This document shows positions 34,022 through 43,523 of a stretch of 64,000 nt of DNA, one piece after another. The first letter of the stretch is position 1. Each line of letters opens with the position of its first letter. The position numbers were made by a program, and so were the translations under genes. The DNA is taken from contig JAFEGH010000007.1 in assembly GCA_018240065.1 (NCBI GenBank), forward strand, positions 310,001 to 374,000, read 5' to 3'. Under the pieces are notes generated by a model. The model searched no databases. It had not been told where the DNA came from and worked only from the letters and a program-made list of their open reading frames with translations. Source of the DNA: Verrucomicrobiota bacterium (lineage in GTDB: Bacteria; Chlamydiota; Chlamydiia; Chlamydiales; Rhabdochlamydiaceae).

Positions 34022-35161
34022 ATGTGGGAAGAAAAGAGAGCATGCAGCGTGTACAAAGTCTTTACCTACAGCTTGCTGATGATTCTGGGGATCGCCCTCT
34101 CCCAGGCGGTCGACCTGACCCCCATCAGTCCCCTGCTTAAATTTGTGACGATCGTCGCCCTTGGATACATCATGATCGAGGTCGGTCTTGAATTCACGTT
34201 CGACAAAAGCAAGCTCAAGAGCTACGGCAAAGACTATCTGATCGCGATGACGGCCGCCGCTTTCCCCTGGATTCTGTGCAGCCTCTACTTCTGGTCGTGC
34301 TTCGATATCGATCTGACAAAGGCGGCCATCGTAGGCCGCTTCGCCGCGCCGACCTCTGCCGGCGTACTGTTCGCAATGCTCGCCGCCGCAGGGCTTGCCT
34401 CGACATGGGTCTTCAAAAAAGCCAGGATCCTGGCGATCTTCGATGATCTGGACACTGTGCTGCTGATCGTCCCGCTGCAGATGATCCATCTGGGATTCGA
34501 TGTGAGAGCGATCCTTCTGCTTGTGATCATCATCGCGCTGCTCTACATCGCCTACCGTTATCTCCACGCGTTCAAATTGCCCACATCGCGCCCCTGGATC
34601 CTGGCCTATGCAATCGCACTCACGCTCGCGACCGAGATGTTCGAAAAATCCACCTTCATCAGCGTCGAGATCATTCTTCCCGCCTTTGTGCTAGGCTGCA
34701 TCCTCGTCAACCCCCACAACCCCAAACGGTCTCTATTCCACCGCCGCGAGCACGCCTTCATCCAACCGGAGAAGCGATGGGAGAGAGTATTCGACGACAC
34801 ACTAAAATTGTGCTATATGCTACTCGTCGGCTGCTCGCTGCCGAAGATCTCTTTGGGGGCGACATCGATAGCCTTCCTGACTTTCCACGTCTTGGCGCTC
34901 ACCTTCCTTGCCAATCTCGGAAAACTCTATCCGATGCTTTGTTATAAGAAAGAGGCGTCGTTTCGAGAGCGCGCAGCGCTCAGCGTCGCGATGTGGCCAA
35001 GAGGCGAAGTGGGGGCCGGCATTCTGATCATTTCGATGAACTACGCTTTGCCGCCTGTGGTGATCCAACTGGCCCAGCTCAGCCTGGCCCTGAACCTCAC
35101 CCTGACAGGCGCCTTCATTTACTTTGTCATCTGGATCCTCAAGAAGCCGCGCATGATCTAG
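34022..35161 (+). CDS. Cation/proton antiporter (CPA2-like)
   Basis: About 380 residues with some 11 hydrophobic helices, of the sodium/hydrogen exchanger fold. Helix 3-4 has GYIMIEVGLEFTFD, and the charged pair region is AIFDDLDTVLLIVPLQM (about residue 140-156), comparable to the ion-binding Asp-Asp of CPA2 exchangers; a later segment AMWPRGEVGAGILIIS matches the Arg-Gly-Glu motif of the last core helices. The start is uncertain: TTG 33998, ATG 34022 and GTG 34049 are in frame; GTG 34049 puts the first helix right at the N-terminus. Substrate ion unknown. Confidence 0.8.
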   Translation: MWEEKRACSVYKVFTYSLLMILGIALSQAVDLTPISPLLKFVTIVALGYIMIEVGLEFTFDKSKLKSYGKDYLIAMTAAAFPWILCSLYFWSCFDIDLTKAAIVGRFAAPTSAGVLFAMLAAAGLASTWVFKKARILAIFDDLDTVLLIVPLQMIHLGFDVRAILLLVIIIALLYIAYRYLHAFKLPTSRPWILAYAIALTLATEMFEKSTFISVEIILPAFVLGCILVNPHNPKRSLFHRREHAFIQPEKRWERVFDDTLKLCYMLLVGCSLPKISLGATSIAFLTFHVLALTFLANLGKLYPMLCYKKEASFRERAALSVAMWPRGEVGAGILIISMNYALPPVVIQLAQLSLALNLTLTGAFIYFVIWILKKPRMI

Positions 35162-35239
35162 CATTTTATTTTCCGTTGACCGGAAAATACAACAAGCTAA
35201 AAACTCCTTTCTTTTGATTTTTCAATCAAGGGGTAAGGA

Positions 35240-35563
35240 ATGAAGAAGATCAAAGCAATCCTGCTTTGCATGATCGCCGCAGCTGCATTGACCGGTTCTG
35301 TGCAAGCTGGGACCTATAATTACTACAATACACAAAAGATCTATGTCAATCCTGATGACATTCTGATTCTCAGCACCGGCATTCAAGTCTGGAACGGATA
35401 TGGATTTTTCCCCGTCGACGCAATTTTTCACGATGGCGCAGGCCTGTATTATGAACTCCCCCAGTTCATCGATCCAATCCTCGACCATTGGAATTGCCCC
35501 AATTGCGATACCTACAATTTGCTGGATTGGACTGACTGCTACAAGTGCGGCTGGCCCTGGTAG
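35240..35563 (+). CDS. Exported small protein with a RanBP2-type zinc finger
   Basis: 107 residues with a clear signal peptide (KKIKAILLCMIAAAALTG, cleavage after VQA at 23). The middle (24-80) is Tyr-rich and beta-like. The C-terminus matches the RanBP2 finger exactly: W84-x-C86-x2-C89-x3-N93-x6-C100-x2-C103, read as WNCPNCDTYNLLDWTDCYKC. This finger binds RNA or ubiquitin in eukaryotes. The Thr-Phe pair used by ubiquitin-binding NZF fingers is not at its usual place after C89 (here Asp-Thr), so ubiquitin binding is not predicted. AAGGGGTAAGGA precedes the ATG. An alternative reading is a generic zinc ribbon. Confidence 0.72.
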   Translation: MKKIKAILLCMIAAAALTGSVQAGTYNYYNTQKIYVNPDDILILSTGIQVWNGYGFFPVDAIFHDGAGLYYELPQFIDPILDHWNCPNCDTYNLLDWTDCYKCGWPW

Positions 35564-35570
35564 GAAAAGA

Positions 35571-35596
35571 CGCGCAAGGATTCACTCCCTTGCGCG
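35571..35596. terminator. Hairpin between convergent genes
   Basis: CGCGCAAGG pairs with CCTTGCGCG around an 8-base loop; on the minus strand TCTTTTCC follows. It probably ends the minus-strand gene at 35622 and perhaps the zinc-finger gene as well. Confidence 0.45.
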
Positions 35597-35621
35597 GCTG
35601 CAAAAAAAGGCGGGTAGTTTA

Positions 35622-36083
35622 TTAGTCCTTGATAGAGACGATGTAATCCATCTCACTGGTGATCACTGCCATATCTCTGCGGAGTTGGAGCAATTCGCTC
35701 TCGATCTCGCGGACTCTGTTCTCCATGATCGCGAGATCCTCATGAGAATTGTTGTAAGGATGGTCTGTGGGCCGTGACAGAGCGCTGCGGTAAAAAGCCT
35801 GTGTCATTTTCAAATCGTCATGGCGTTGCTTTAAACGATCCAGCGCCCCTTGGCACTCTTTTAAAGGCTGTCCCCGGCTCAGTTCGATGGAAAAATGACG
35901 CTGCGCAATAAACAAAGGCGATCCCTTAATCGAAATGTGGCGGGGGCCCAGCTGCGAGGCCTTGCTGTTCATGAAGGGTCCGGAAGGCATGCTAAATTGC
36001 AATGAGGCGTGTTCTCTGAACTGACTCAAGAGCTTTGTCTGTGACAATAAACAAGAAGTTCCAATACGCGCGTAATGGGACAT
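35622..36083 (-). CDS. Unknown protein with C-terminal coiled coil
   Basis: 153 residues, no family recognised. Residues 1-75 are mixed with many Ser and aromatic residues (QLGPRHISIKGSPLF); residues 78-150 form a heptad-like helix (LKECQGALDRLKQRHDDL, then AIMENRVREIESELLQLRRD). No signal peptide or membrane segment. GGAGGA lies just before the ATG. Possibly a chaperone-like or structural protein; function unknown. Confidence 0.6.
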   Translation of the reverse strand: MSHYARIGTSCLLSQTKLLSQFREHASLQFSMPSGPFMNSKASQLGPRHISIKGSPLFIAQRHFSIELSRGQPLKECQGALDRLKQRHDDLKMTQAFYRSALSRPTDHPYNNSHEDLAIMENRVREIESELLQLRRDMAVITSEMDYIVSIKD

Positions 36084-36340
36084 TCGATTCCTCCGATGTT
36101 GGATTGCAGGAAGTGGAAAAACTTCCCGATTCGGCCGAATCTTTTACATTTGCCAATGTTAATTTTCAACACGAGCCTATCTGACTATTCGAAGAGGATG
36201 ATTTTTACAGGATTTTTTTCGCTCATTGTAGAGAGGATGCGCAGAGCCCACTTCAACAAGTAGGACAAAGGAGCGTCTCTAAAGTTTGTGAGAAAAGACT
36301 TAAAAAAGCACGTTTAATAGATAGTGAGATAGGCTCACAG

Positions 36341-36952
36341 TTAAACTTGATCCGCGCGCACGATCTTCCCTCCTTTTGCTGCAATCGCAGCCAGGGCCCG
36401 TTCTTCGTCGCGGGGGTCTAAATTGATCGGCCGGCAAGCGTCCACGATCACATGGACCGTAAAACCCAGATCGATCGCATCTAAAGTTGAGTAGAGAACA
36501 CAGTAATCGGTCGCCACACCGGCCAGATAGACATCGGTGACGCCTCGGCTTCTCAGATAGTCGCCAAGGCCTGTCGATTTGCGTCTCGCATTGTCGAAAA
36601 AGGCGCTGTAGCTGTCGATGTTCTTGTCCGTTCCTTTAAAGAAACAGCTGGAGATATTTTCCTTGTCGAGTCCGGAGACAAGCTCTGCTCCCCGAGTATT
36701 GCGGACGCAATGATCAGCCCACAGGACCTGGTCGATGTCTCCTACTTTGACAAACTCCCCCTCTTTTTTTCCAGGATGGCTCTTTGCAAAGCTCACGTGG
36801 TCGGCCGGATGCCAGTCCATGCTTGCGACAACGTGATGGAATTTAGGGATCATCGCGTTGATCACAGAAACAAGCTCATCCGCTCCTTTTACACCCAGCG
36901 GGCCTCCCGGCATGAAATCATTCTGCATATCGACGATGAGAAGCGCTTTCAT
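36341..36952 (-). CDS. pncA: Nicotinamidase
   Basis: Converts nicotinamide to nicotinate in the cytosol. The catalytic triad is Asp8 (LIVDMQNDF), Lys106 ([15 protein letters not shown]) and Cys151 ([11 protein letters not shown]); metal ligands are in [10 protein letters not shown] (Asp46, His48) and His81. 203 residues is the normal length. Its start overlaps the pncB stop by 4 bases, so the two steps of nicotinamide salvage are cotranscribed. Chlamydiae generally lack de novo NAD synthesis, and salvage from host nicotinamide makes sense here. Confidence 0.92.
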   Translation of the reverse strand: MKALLIVDMQNDFMPGGPLGVKGADELVSVINAMIPKFHHVVASMDWHPADHVSFAKSHPGKKEGEFVKVGDIDQVLWADHCVRNTRGAELVSGLDKENISSCFFKGTDKNIDSYSAFFDNARRKSTGLGDYLRSRGVTDVYLAGVATDYCVLYSTLDAIDLGFTVHVIVDACRPINLDPRDEERALAAIAAKGGKIVRADQV

Positions 36953-38427
36953 TGTTTTCTTTTCAGTTCCCGGATCAAGCTGAGTTTAGTCTCATAGAGC
37001 GATTTTTCCAAACCGACAAAATAGGGCTGAGGATAGAGAAATCTGCGCATAGCAGGATGGAACTGCGAAAGCTCCATCAATGCCTTATCGCGGATTTCTT
37101 TAAGAGGCGGGGATTTGTAGACCCTTTTGCCGCCCCTTACGATCGGCTCAAGAAGGTCCTTGTATTTCATCTGGGGAGACAGCGTTTGCCATCGGGTCGG
37201 GTCCAGAGGGTCGATGCAATGCGGCTCCGGGGAAATATCGGAATGGACATCGTAAATCATGTCTGCGATGTTCCCATGGTCGTCGTAAAAACGTCTGACT
37301 TGATGGATGCCTGGGTTTGTGACCTTGACAAGCTGCTCGGAGATCTTGACCTTGTACTGCCATTTGTCTTTTTCGTCTTTGATGGCGGAAAGTTTATAGA
37401 CGCCATCCAGAGCGGGCTGATCTTTCCCGGTGACAAGGTTGGTGCCCACGCCCCAGACATTGATCTTGGCCCCTTGGTGTTTGAGGTCATTGATAATCTG
37501 TTCATCGAGCTCGTTGCTGGCCATGATCTTTGCATTCGTAAAGCCAGCCTCGTCGAGAAGCCTTCGGATCTCGATGCTCAAATGGGTCAGGTCCCCAGAA
37601 TCTAGCCTCACTCCGATCATCTCGACTCCCTTCTTCCTCATCTTCTTTGCGACCGAGATGGCCTTTTTGACCCCTTCGATCGTATCATAGGTGTCGATCA
37701 GGAAGATGCAGTTGTTGGGCATCACTTCCGCATACGCATCGAATGAGCTTTCTTCGTCATCGAAGGCCATGATCCAGCTGTGCGCGTGGGTTCCTTTCAC
37801 AGGAATGCCATAGATTTTTCCAGCCAACACATTGGAGGTCGACTCGCATCCTCCGATGTAAGCAGCCCGCGCCGCTGCCAGAGCCCCATCGATTCCCTGC
37901 GCCCTGCGCATCCCGAACTCGACGACCGGGTCAGGCCGCGCAGCCCAGCAGATCCGCGCCGATTTGGTGGCGATCAATGTTTGAAAGTTGATGATATTGA
38001 GCAGCGGGCTCTCCAGAAGCTGCGCATGCAGGATCGGACCCTGAACGCGAAGTATCGGCTCATAGGGAAAGACGGGAGTTCCCTCGGGCATGGCGTCGAT
38101 GTCGCATTTAAAAGAGAAATGGGAAAGATACTCCAAAAATTTCAGGTCGAAGAGCGGGGCGCCGTCGCTGCCCTTGAGCTGCTCCAGGTAAGCCAGATCG
38201 CTTGCGGAATAACGGAAATGCTCGAGGAAGTCCATTGCGATCTCAAGTCCTGCGGCGACGGCAAATCCTCCGCTGAACGGCTTGCGGCGGAAAAAAAGAT
38301 GGAACGCAGCCTCTCTGTCCGCCATTCCCAACTTCCAGTAGCCGTAGGCCATCGTCAATTCGTACAGATCGGTGAGCAGCGAGAGCGATTCCCGATAGAT
38401 GGTCTTAAGAGGATCTTTAGGATTCAT
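36949..38427 (-). CDS. pncB: Nicotinate phosphoribosyltransferase
   Basis: Second step of NAD salvage: nicotinate plus PRPP to nicotinate mononucleotide. 492 residues from ATG 38427; the frame is open 62 codons further upstream but that part only overlaps the next gene. N-terminal [17 protein letters not shown], the substrate loop [20 protein letters not shown], the phosphorylated-His region [12 protein letters not shown], and GVRLDSGDL identify the family. GAGG lies upstream. Its start overlaps the end of a coiled-coil exported protein gene by 11 bases. Confidence 0.92.
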   Translation of the reverse strand: MNPKDPLKTIYRESLSLLTDLYELTMAYGYWKLGMADREAAFHLFFRRKPFSGGFAVAAGLEIAMDFLEHFRYSASDLAYLEQLKGSDGAPLFDLKFLEYLSHFSFKCDIDAMPEGTPVFPYEPILRVQGPILHAQLLESPLLNIINFQTLIATKSARICWAARPDPVVEFGMRRAQGIDGALAAARAAYIGGCESTSNVLAGKIYGIPVKGTHAHSWIMAFDDEESSFDAYAEVMPNNCIFLIDTYDTIEGVKKAISVAKKMRKKGVEMIGVRLDSGDLTHLSIEIRRLLDEAGFTNAKIMASNELDEQIINDLKHQGAKINVWGVGTNLVTGKDQPALDGVYKLSAIKDEKDKWQYKVKISEQLVKVTNPGIHQVRRFYDDHGNIADMIYDVHSDISPEPHCIDPLDPTRWQTLSPQMKYKDLLEPIVRGGKRVYKSPPLKEIRDKALMELSQFHPAMRRFLYPQPYFVGLEKSLYETKLSLIRELKRKQ

Positions 38428-38788
38428 TAGCCTCGGGGTGTTCCTGCAATATTTGCTCCCTGCGGGCATTGAGAGTATCAATGCGGGCCTGAAGCATTTG
38501 GGCTGCCTGCTTTTTATCTTCCGCGCGCTGAAAGGCGCGTTTGGCTTCCTGCTTTTCATTCTGCATGAATTGCCAGCGCATCCCTTCATCCTCGGCGCGC
38601 CTTGCCGCCGCAAGATAACGGTTCTTCAAGTCTTTGGCTTTTTTGAGCTCGTCGTCGATCTGTTTGAGCTCGTCTCTCCAGTTGAGAGGCTGCTCCTCTT
38701 CCATGGTAGGAAGAGGCGCAGTCGAAGCATCCGCTGTCGTTCCGGCAAGGCAAGCGATGAGGACTCCCAAATAATTGCGCAAAGCCAA
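38417..38788 (-). CDS. Small exported coiled-coil protein upstream of pncB
   Basis: 123 residues from a TTG start at 38788, which has AGGTG 5 bases upstream; no ATG is available before the conserved part. N-terminal signal peptide ([20 protein letters not shown]), then a charged helix of about 80 residues ([20 protein letters not shown] through [15 protein letters not shown]) that forms a coiled coil. No family recognised. First gene of the pncB-pncA operon; a periplasmic helper is possible but no link with NAD salvage is shown. Confidence 0.65.
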   Translation of the reverse strand: MALRNYLGVLIACLAGTTADASTAPLPTMEEEQPLNWRDELKQIDDELKKAKDLKNRYLAAARRAEDEGMRWQFMQNEKQEAKRAFQRAEDKKQAAQMLQARIDTLNARREQILQEHPEANES

Positions 38789-38937
38789 TTTACACCTACA
38801 GGATATAATCTTAAAGGCAGTGAAAAACCAATGAGGACCCTCGGAAGTTTTGCAGCACCCTTCTTAAGTAATAAAAAGTTGACCATAGGAAAGCAAGAGG
38901 ATAAGTTGAGAATAAGAAATCGGAATGGAAGGTTGAA

Positions 38938-39858
38938 ATGTCCGACGAGCACGCCAACTGCGGCCATGGCCACGGCCACCATGTGCATGGAAAAGCCCTG
39001 AATACAGCTCTCATCATCGCCTTTGTGTTCATGATCGTCGAGGTCATTGGCGGTATCGTGGCGAACAGCTTGGCGCTGATCAGCGACGCTCTGCACATGT
39101 TCACCGATGTCGGCGCCTTGGGACTCAGCCTGGTCGTCCTAAAAATTGCCCACCTTCCCAGCACTCCCAAAATGAGCTACGGATACCATCGCGCGGAAAT
39201 CCTGGGCGCTCTGGCCAGCGCCCTTTCGCTGTGGGCCCTGTGCGGAGTGTTGATCTACGAAGCCATTCTCAGATTGATCGCCCCGCCCGAGGTCAAAGGT
39301 CCGATCGTCTTCGTCATCGCCACATTCGGTCTGCTTGCCAACTTAATGATGATGCGCACGCTCCACTCGCATCAGGACGAAAACCTCAACATCCGCGCTG
39401 CGTATCTGCATGTGATCGGCGATCTGCTTGGCAGCGTCGGCGTCATTTTAGGCGGCGCCATTCTCTGGATCACAGGCTGGAACCCTATCGACCCCATCAT
39501 CTCGATCCTCTTTTCTCTGGGCATCCTGTACGGATCGGGAAAAATCATCAAACAAACGGTCTCTGTTTTGATGGAGTCGACGCCTGAAGGAATAGATCCG
39601 GTCGCTATCAGCAACGATTTAGCCTCGATCCCTGGCGTGCGTGAAGTCCACGATTTGCATATTTGGGCGGTTTCCGCTAAAAAAGTGGCCTTGAGCGCCC
39701 ACCTCATCGCGGACGATACGCAGGCGGCTCTGAGAGAAGCCCATCGCCGCATCGAACAGAATTATAAAATATCCCATATGACGATCCAGGTCGAAGACCC
39801 CGCTCATTTTGAGCCGCGTTACTGCTACGACTGCGACAATGGTCGTTCAAAACGTTGA
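38938..39858 (+). CDS. CDF-family zinc/metal exporter
   Basis: 306-residue cation diffusion facilitator (CzcD/ZitB-like), which exports Zn2+ or a similar metal in exchange for protons. The N-terminus is His-rich (HANCGHGHGHHVHGK). Six membrane helices; metal site A uses SDALHMFTDVGAL in helix 2 (His, Asp) and HVIGDLLGS in helix 5. The C-terminal cytosolic domain (about 210-290) is the usual metallochaperone-like fold (VREVHDLHIWAVS). GGAAGG precedes the ATG. Confidence 0.92.
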   Translation: MSDEHANCGHGHGHHVHGKALNTALIIAFVFMIVEVIGGIVANSLALISDALHMFTDVGALGLSLVVLKIAHLPSTPKMSYGYHRAEILGALASALSLWALCGVLIYEAILRLIAPPEVKGPIVFVIATFGLLANLMMMRTLHSHQDENLNIRAAYLHVIGDLLGSVGVILGGAILWITGWNPIDPIISILFSLGILYGSGKIIKQTVSVLMESTPEGIDPVAISNDLASIPGVREVHDLHIWAVSAKKVALSAHLIADDTQAALREAHRRIEQNYKISHMTIQVEDPAHFEPRYCYDCDNGRSKR

Positions 39859-39971
39859 GAACCAGCCCAAACCGCCGAGTCATAAAATAAAGTTTTAGTC
39901 CTCTTCAGCTATCCTGTTTTCCCTTAACGGACAAACACGTATAATGACGGGAAACATTGTCTTGCCAGGTT

Positions 39972-41012
39972 ATGCGTAGTTTTTTTTTAAACCGCTTCAC
40001 AGCTCTTCTCCTCTCTTGTGGAGCTCCCGCTCTTGCAATTGCCGCCCCCCATTCCCTGCAGGAAAAATTTACGCAGGCTAAAGCCGGAGACTTCATCGTG
40101 ACTGCGCAGGAAGGCAATTACTCCATCCTGTTCATTCGCTCGATCACAGTGGACACTCTGCTATTGGAAGAGATCTCTGTTCCCTCAAGGCAGATCGATC
40201 TCAAAAAGGTCGACTGGAAAAAATGGGTCTTTGAAAAAGCGCCTGGCCACACTTCCTGGACACTATATGAGATCGACCGCGCAACCGGCGCACTCACGGA
40301 GTGTTTTTCTTATAGTAAAAACGGCTGGCTCTTTCTCGATGAGTCCGAGCAGTTTTTGACCCGCCTGCTCTCTCTGCCTCTAACTCCCACCGCCGACGCC
40401 GAGCGCAAAAAAATCGGACCGCAGCCAGCTCCTGGAGAACATGATAGCAGAGCTCCCTGGAATCCTCCCCTTGTCGTTGAAGGAAGAAAAGTCGAAAGGC
40501 CCGCCTTTGACGTCGTGAAGACACAGTGGCCCGACGACGGATCGCGTCTTGCTCTCTGCTTCATCGAACTTTACTTTGCCAAAGAGCTGCCCGCTTTCCC
40601 CTTCCCTTATTGGCTCGAAGTTCACAGCCCTCATTACGCTTTTAAGATGCGCACAGTGGACTCAGGACACGACCTTATTTCACCCATGGTGGGCGCCATG
40701 CCTCATCGCGCTCCCCAAATTCTGGGCGCCGCGCAAAAAAAAGAGGACGTCTGGAACCTTCCGATTAAAACTCCTCCCTATTTTCAAAAACTGCATCTGT
40801 TCGTCATCGACTTGACCGGCGATAACAAAGGGGCTCTTCCCATTCCGTTCACTCCTATCAAGGGGGAAACAAAAGAAGAGATGGCGCTGGAGATCAGAAC
40901 TTCCGAGTTGCAGCGGATCCTGGCAAGCGGCCACCGCTACCAATGGGCGCTCATTCCCGAAGGCAGCTCAGAGATCTATATCGAGTCAGAAGAGGCCTTT
41001 ACATGGAAATGA
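39972..41012 (+). CDS. Unknown exported protein
   Basis: 346 residues. ATG 39972 starts a signal peptide (RSFFLNRFTALLLSCGAPA, cleavage near AIAAP); a TTG 15 bases upstream is less likely. The mature part has beta-rich segments (GDFIVTAQEGNYSILFIRSI, AFKMRTVDSGHDLISPM) and Pro-rich turns. No family recognised. It could be a periplasmic or outer-membrane protein. Not in an obvious operon. Confidence 0.65.
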   Translation: MRSFFLNRFTALLLSCGAPALAIAAPHSLQEKFTQAKAGDFIVTAQEGNYSILFIRSITVDTLLLEEISVPSRQIDLKKVDWKKWVFEKAPGHTSWTLYEIDRATGALTECFSYSKNGWLFLDESEQFLTRLLSLPLTPTADAERKKIGPQPAPGEHDSRAPWNPPLVVEGRKVERPAFDVVKTQWPDDGSRLALCFIELYFAKELPAFPFPYWLEVHSPHYAFKMRTVDSGHDLISPMVGAMPHRAPQILGAAQKKEDVWNLPIKTPPYFQKLHLFVIDLTGDNKGALPIPFTPIKGETKEEMALEIRTSELQRILASGHRYQWALIPEGSSEIYIESEEAFTWK

Positions 41013-41018
41013 CGACAG

Positions 41019-41226
41019 GTTGTGAACAAACTTTCCCCAACTCCAAGCCATCCTACTAAATCAATTCTTGCGCGTTTCGCTTCAACCCGTTTCAATCCAA
41101 CTTAAATTGCTGAGTGAAAACATTTTGCAGATTCCCTTTAACGTCTTTTAACAAATCGCGCAAAAAGGGTTGAAGAACCTTGGTTCCTCGAGAGAAAAAG
41201 GGAAGTTTTGAACAACCTTTCCACAA
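41019..41226. repeat. Imperfect 22-base direct repeat in an intergenic region
   Basis: Copies at 41019-41040 and 41205-41226 agree at 19 of 22 bases (GTTGTGAACAAACTTTCC... and GTTTTGAACAACCTTTCC...). They bracket most of the space between two convergent genes. No gene is seen here. A chance or slippage origin is possible. Confidence 0.45.
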
Positions 41227-41259
41227 AAAAAGGCAGGGCCGACAAGCCGACCCTGCCTT
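41225..41259 (-). terminator. Intrinsic terminator of the first paralogue gene
   Basis: AAGGCAGGG (41230-41238) pairs with CCCTGCCTT (41251-41259), with seven T following on the minus strand; 27 bases after the stop at 41286. Confidence 0.85.
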
Positions 41260-41285
41260 GTTTAATGAAAGGAAGCCGCATTCCA

Positions 41286-42014
41286 TCAGCTGTCTGTTTT
41301 CTTATTTAATCCGGAATCCATCGACCCTGACGGAGTGTTTGAAGAAGAAGAGTCTTCCTTTTTCAATTCCGTCGACTGGGGTTTGGGTTTCGGAACAACA
41401 GGCGTAGTCACATTATCCATCAAACGGGTCATACTGGAGATCGGCCTGCCCTGATTATCCACTACCTGGCAAAACCTCTGCATCGAATGATCGAGTCTGG
41501 CAGTGAATTCAGTGACCATCTTGTCCCTTAAACTTGTTACCTTGTTTAAGCTCTCCCCCAATTTGATTGCCATCTCCCTGCCTAATTCATCACCCCGTTT
41601 CATCTGCTCCATGAGTTTGGGATAGTCTGAAGCCAGCCTCTGTTCCTCTGCATATAGCCTCAGCTGCGGAGTCACCATAGCCACCGTTCCTTGAATCAGC
41701 GAGCAGAGGCAAGAGATCTTCTCGGATTCCGCCTTGAATCCCCAGTATTCTCCCAGAAACCCCTCGCGCTCCGATTCGAGGACCTCCTTTTTCGGCGGGA
41801 TGACTTTTTCATGCTGCAGATCGCTTCCTCGTTGACGGACTTTGAGGCGAAACTCTTCTAATTCCCCTGCAGTTTTTTCCCATTTAGGATAAAGAGTTGC
41901 TACAAGCTGCTGGGTTTCTTCGAATGCCTTCGTGCGCTGCGTATGGATGGCTAGCAACACGGAATCGGTGATCTGCACAGGTGTCGTAACAGCGGTTGTG
42001 GCGGCGGTTGACAT
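41286..42014 (-). CDS. Unknown helical protein, paralogue A
   Basis: 242 residues with a Thr/Ala-rich N-terminus (TAATTAVTTPVQITDSVLL), a long helical core (about 20-190) and a Ser/Lys-rich tail. It aligns along its first 210 residues with the neighbouring 359-residue protein: shared ITD(S/A)(V/T)LL near residue 15, RQRGSDLQHEKVIPP against RERGKVLQEERVKVP, and QRFCQVVDNQGRP against QRFCGIVDNQGKP. No signal peptide or membrane helix. Function unknown; composition suggests a candidate type III substrate. Own terminator. Confidence 0.7.
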   Translation of the reverse strand: MSTAATTAVTTPVQITDSVLLAIHTQRTKAFEETQQLVATLYPKWEKTAGELEEFRLKVRQRGSDLQHEKVIPPKKEVLESEREGFLGEYWGFKAESEKISCLCSLIQGTVAMVTPQLRLYAEEQRLASDYPKLMEQMKRGDELGREMAIKLGESLNKVTSLRDKMVTEFTARLDHSMQRFCQVVDNQGRPISSMTRLMDNVTTPVVPKPKPQSTELKKEDSSSSNTPSGSMDSGLNKKTDS

Positions 42015-42187
42015 AGTCGACTCCAGTTAAAATTGTCTGTATTTCGATAGATCTCTGCATCAGAAAATCTGAAACTGCTCTTTTTTAAGATCAATGTTCA
42101 AAATTTTCATGACATTCTGGGATAGCACAGCTTCTCTTAAATTGAAAATAAATTTACCCATTCTTAATATTCATCCAGTCATTGAAT

Positions 42188-42213
42188 AAAAAAAGGGCCG
42201 GACTAACCGGCCC
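42188..42213 (-). terminator. Intrinsic terminator of the second paralogue gene
   Basis: GGGCCGG (42195-42201) pairs with CCGGCCC (42207-42213), with seven T on the minus strand, 30 bases after the stop at 42243. Confidence 0.85.
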
Positions 42214-42242
42214 CAAATTCAGCATTAAAAATGCAGAATGCA

Positions 42243-43322
42243 CTAATCGGAATCTTCAGTCGTTTCAGTCGTTGCCGCTGCTGTTTTTAGTTTTCTGCTA
42301 AGTCTTCGGCGCTGGTTTCTATTCAATGGCTTTTGTTCCTCCGCTCCCGTTAGGATTGGCTTCTTCTCATCTGTCAATTCTTCTTTCTTACCTTTTCCAG
42401 AAAGATCCGCATCCGTTTGCCGCGATGCCTCTAAGGGCGTTGCGACGACACTGCTTGGAACGGGCAAAGGCCCTGTGGAAAGAACGTTTCCTCCATCTGA
42501 GGAAGGCAGCAGAACTTGATTGCCGCCGGTCAATCGACTCGACGTTCCGCCAACTTCAGTTAGAACCTCTTTCTCAGGATTCGAAGAGGATGAACCCGAT
42601 TGCAAAGGATCAACAGGCTTCGAATCGGATCCGACGACGCCGGTTTCCATAGAGGTCGAGACTCCTTCTGTCAACCCTTTGGGTTTGGGGATAGTTGGGA
42701 TAACCAAATAAGGCGTCACAAAATTTGTCGCGCGGGTGGTCCATCCCAGAGGCTTTCCTTGGTTGTCGACAATCCCGCAGAACCGCTGCAAGGACCATGT
42801 CAATGTTGAGTCGTTGATCGAAGTGAGGAGCTTTTCCCTTAAACCCGTCACTTGGGCATGAGCGTCTTTCAGCTCATTGATATGACCCAAGCAAATCTCT
42901 TCGGAGCGCTTGGTCTGCGCATACAGTTCGGGAGATTCCGTCTTGAGAGAATTTTCTTGAGAGTAGGTGCGCTGGACAGGAGTCAAAAAGCCGATCGTTC
43001 CCAGGATATTTTCCGCCAGCAGCCCCGCTTTTTCGTAAGTTGCTTTATACTTCTGATATTCTGAGAGAAACGTCTCTTTCTCGCGCTCCAGCTCTTCCTG
43101 AGAAGGAACCTTGACTCTCTCTTCTTGAAGGACTTTGCCCCTCTCGCGGACCTGAGTCTTGAAAGCGACAATTGCCTCTGTGCTTTGTGTAAGAATCGGC
43201 AACGAATCCTGAAATTGTTTTTTGGTCCCCGTGTAAGCAATTTGACGCTGATTGTGAAAATTGAGTAGCGTCGCATCGGTGATTTCCACCGGTCTGGCGG
43301 CAGCTGTTGAAGCAGTACTCAT
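42243..43322 (-). CDS. Unknown helical protein, paralogue B (with long disordered tail)
   Basis: 359 residues. The first 210 are homologous to paralogue A; the remaining 150 form a disordered Ser/Gly/Pro/Lys-rich tail that ends in a basic cluster (NRNQRRRLSRKLK, near residue 340) like a nuclear-localisation or nucleic-acid-binding tail. No signal peptide or membrane helix. Separate terminators and leaders show that A and B are independent transcripts after a tandem duplication. Confidence 0.7.
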   Translation of the reverse strand: MSTASTAAARPVEITDATLLNFHNQRQIAYTGTKKQFQDSLPILTQSTEAIVAFKTQVRERGKVLQEERVKVPSQEELEREKETFLSEYQKYKATYEKAGLLAENILGTIGFLTPVQRTYSQENSLKTESPELYAQTKRSEEICLGHINELKDAHAQVTGLREKLLTSINDSTLTWSLQRFCGIVDNQGKPLGWTTRATNFVTPYLVIPTIPKPKGLTEGVSTSMETGVVGSDSKPVDPLQSGSSSSNPEKEVLTEVGGTSSRLTGGNQVLLPSSDGGNVLSTGPLPVPSSVVATPLEASRQTDADLSGKGKKEELTDEKKPILTGAEEQKPLNRNQRRRLSRKLKTAAATTETTEDSD

Positions 43323-43523
43323 AACAACCTCCTGAAAAATCAGGTGAAGGATGGGATTTCTCTTCCTTCCTTAGAAAAGCATCCCCCCCTTTCAAATGGG
43401 ATAGCACGCTCCAGAATAAAATTAAAATACTATTTACAATTTCTTCACGTTTTCAAGCGTACGTTCTTAATCATTCATCTGAAGCAAGCAATTTTAGCTC
43501 CAAGGTGCTATGCTGATGTCTCT

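Noticed and set aside
35168..35188. ATTTTCCG/CGGAAAAT hairpin after the antiporter gene as terminator
   Set aside because: AT-rich stem of 8 bases without a following T-run; too weak to annotate.
41013..41285. DnaA-box-like words (TTTCCACAA) suggesting an origin of replication
   Set aside because: Only one or two weak matches, no dnaA, dnaN or AT-rich unwinding cluster nearby.
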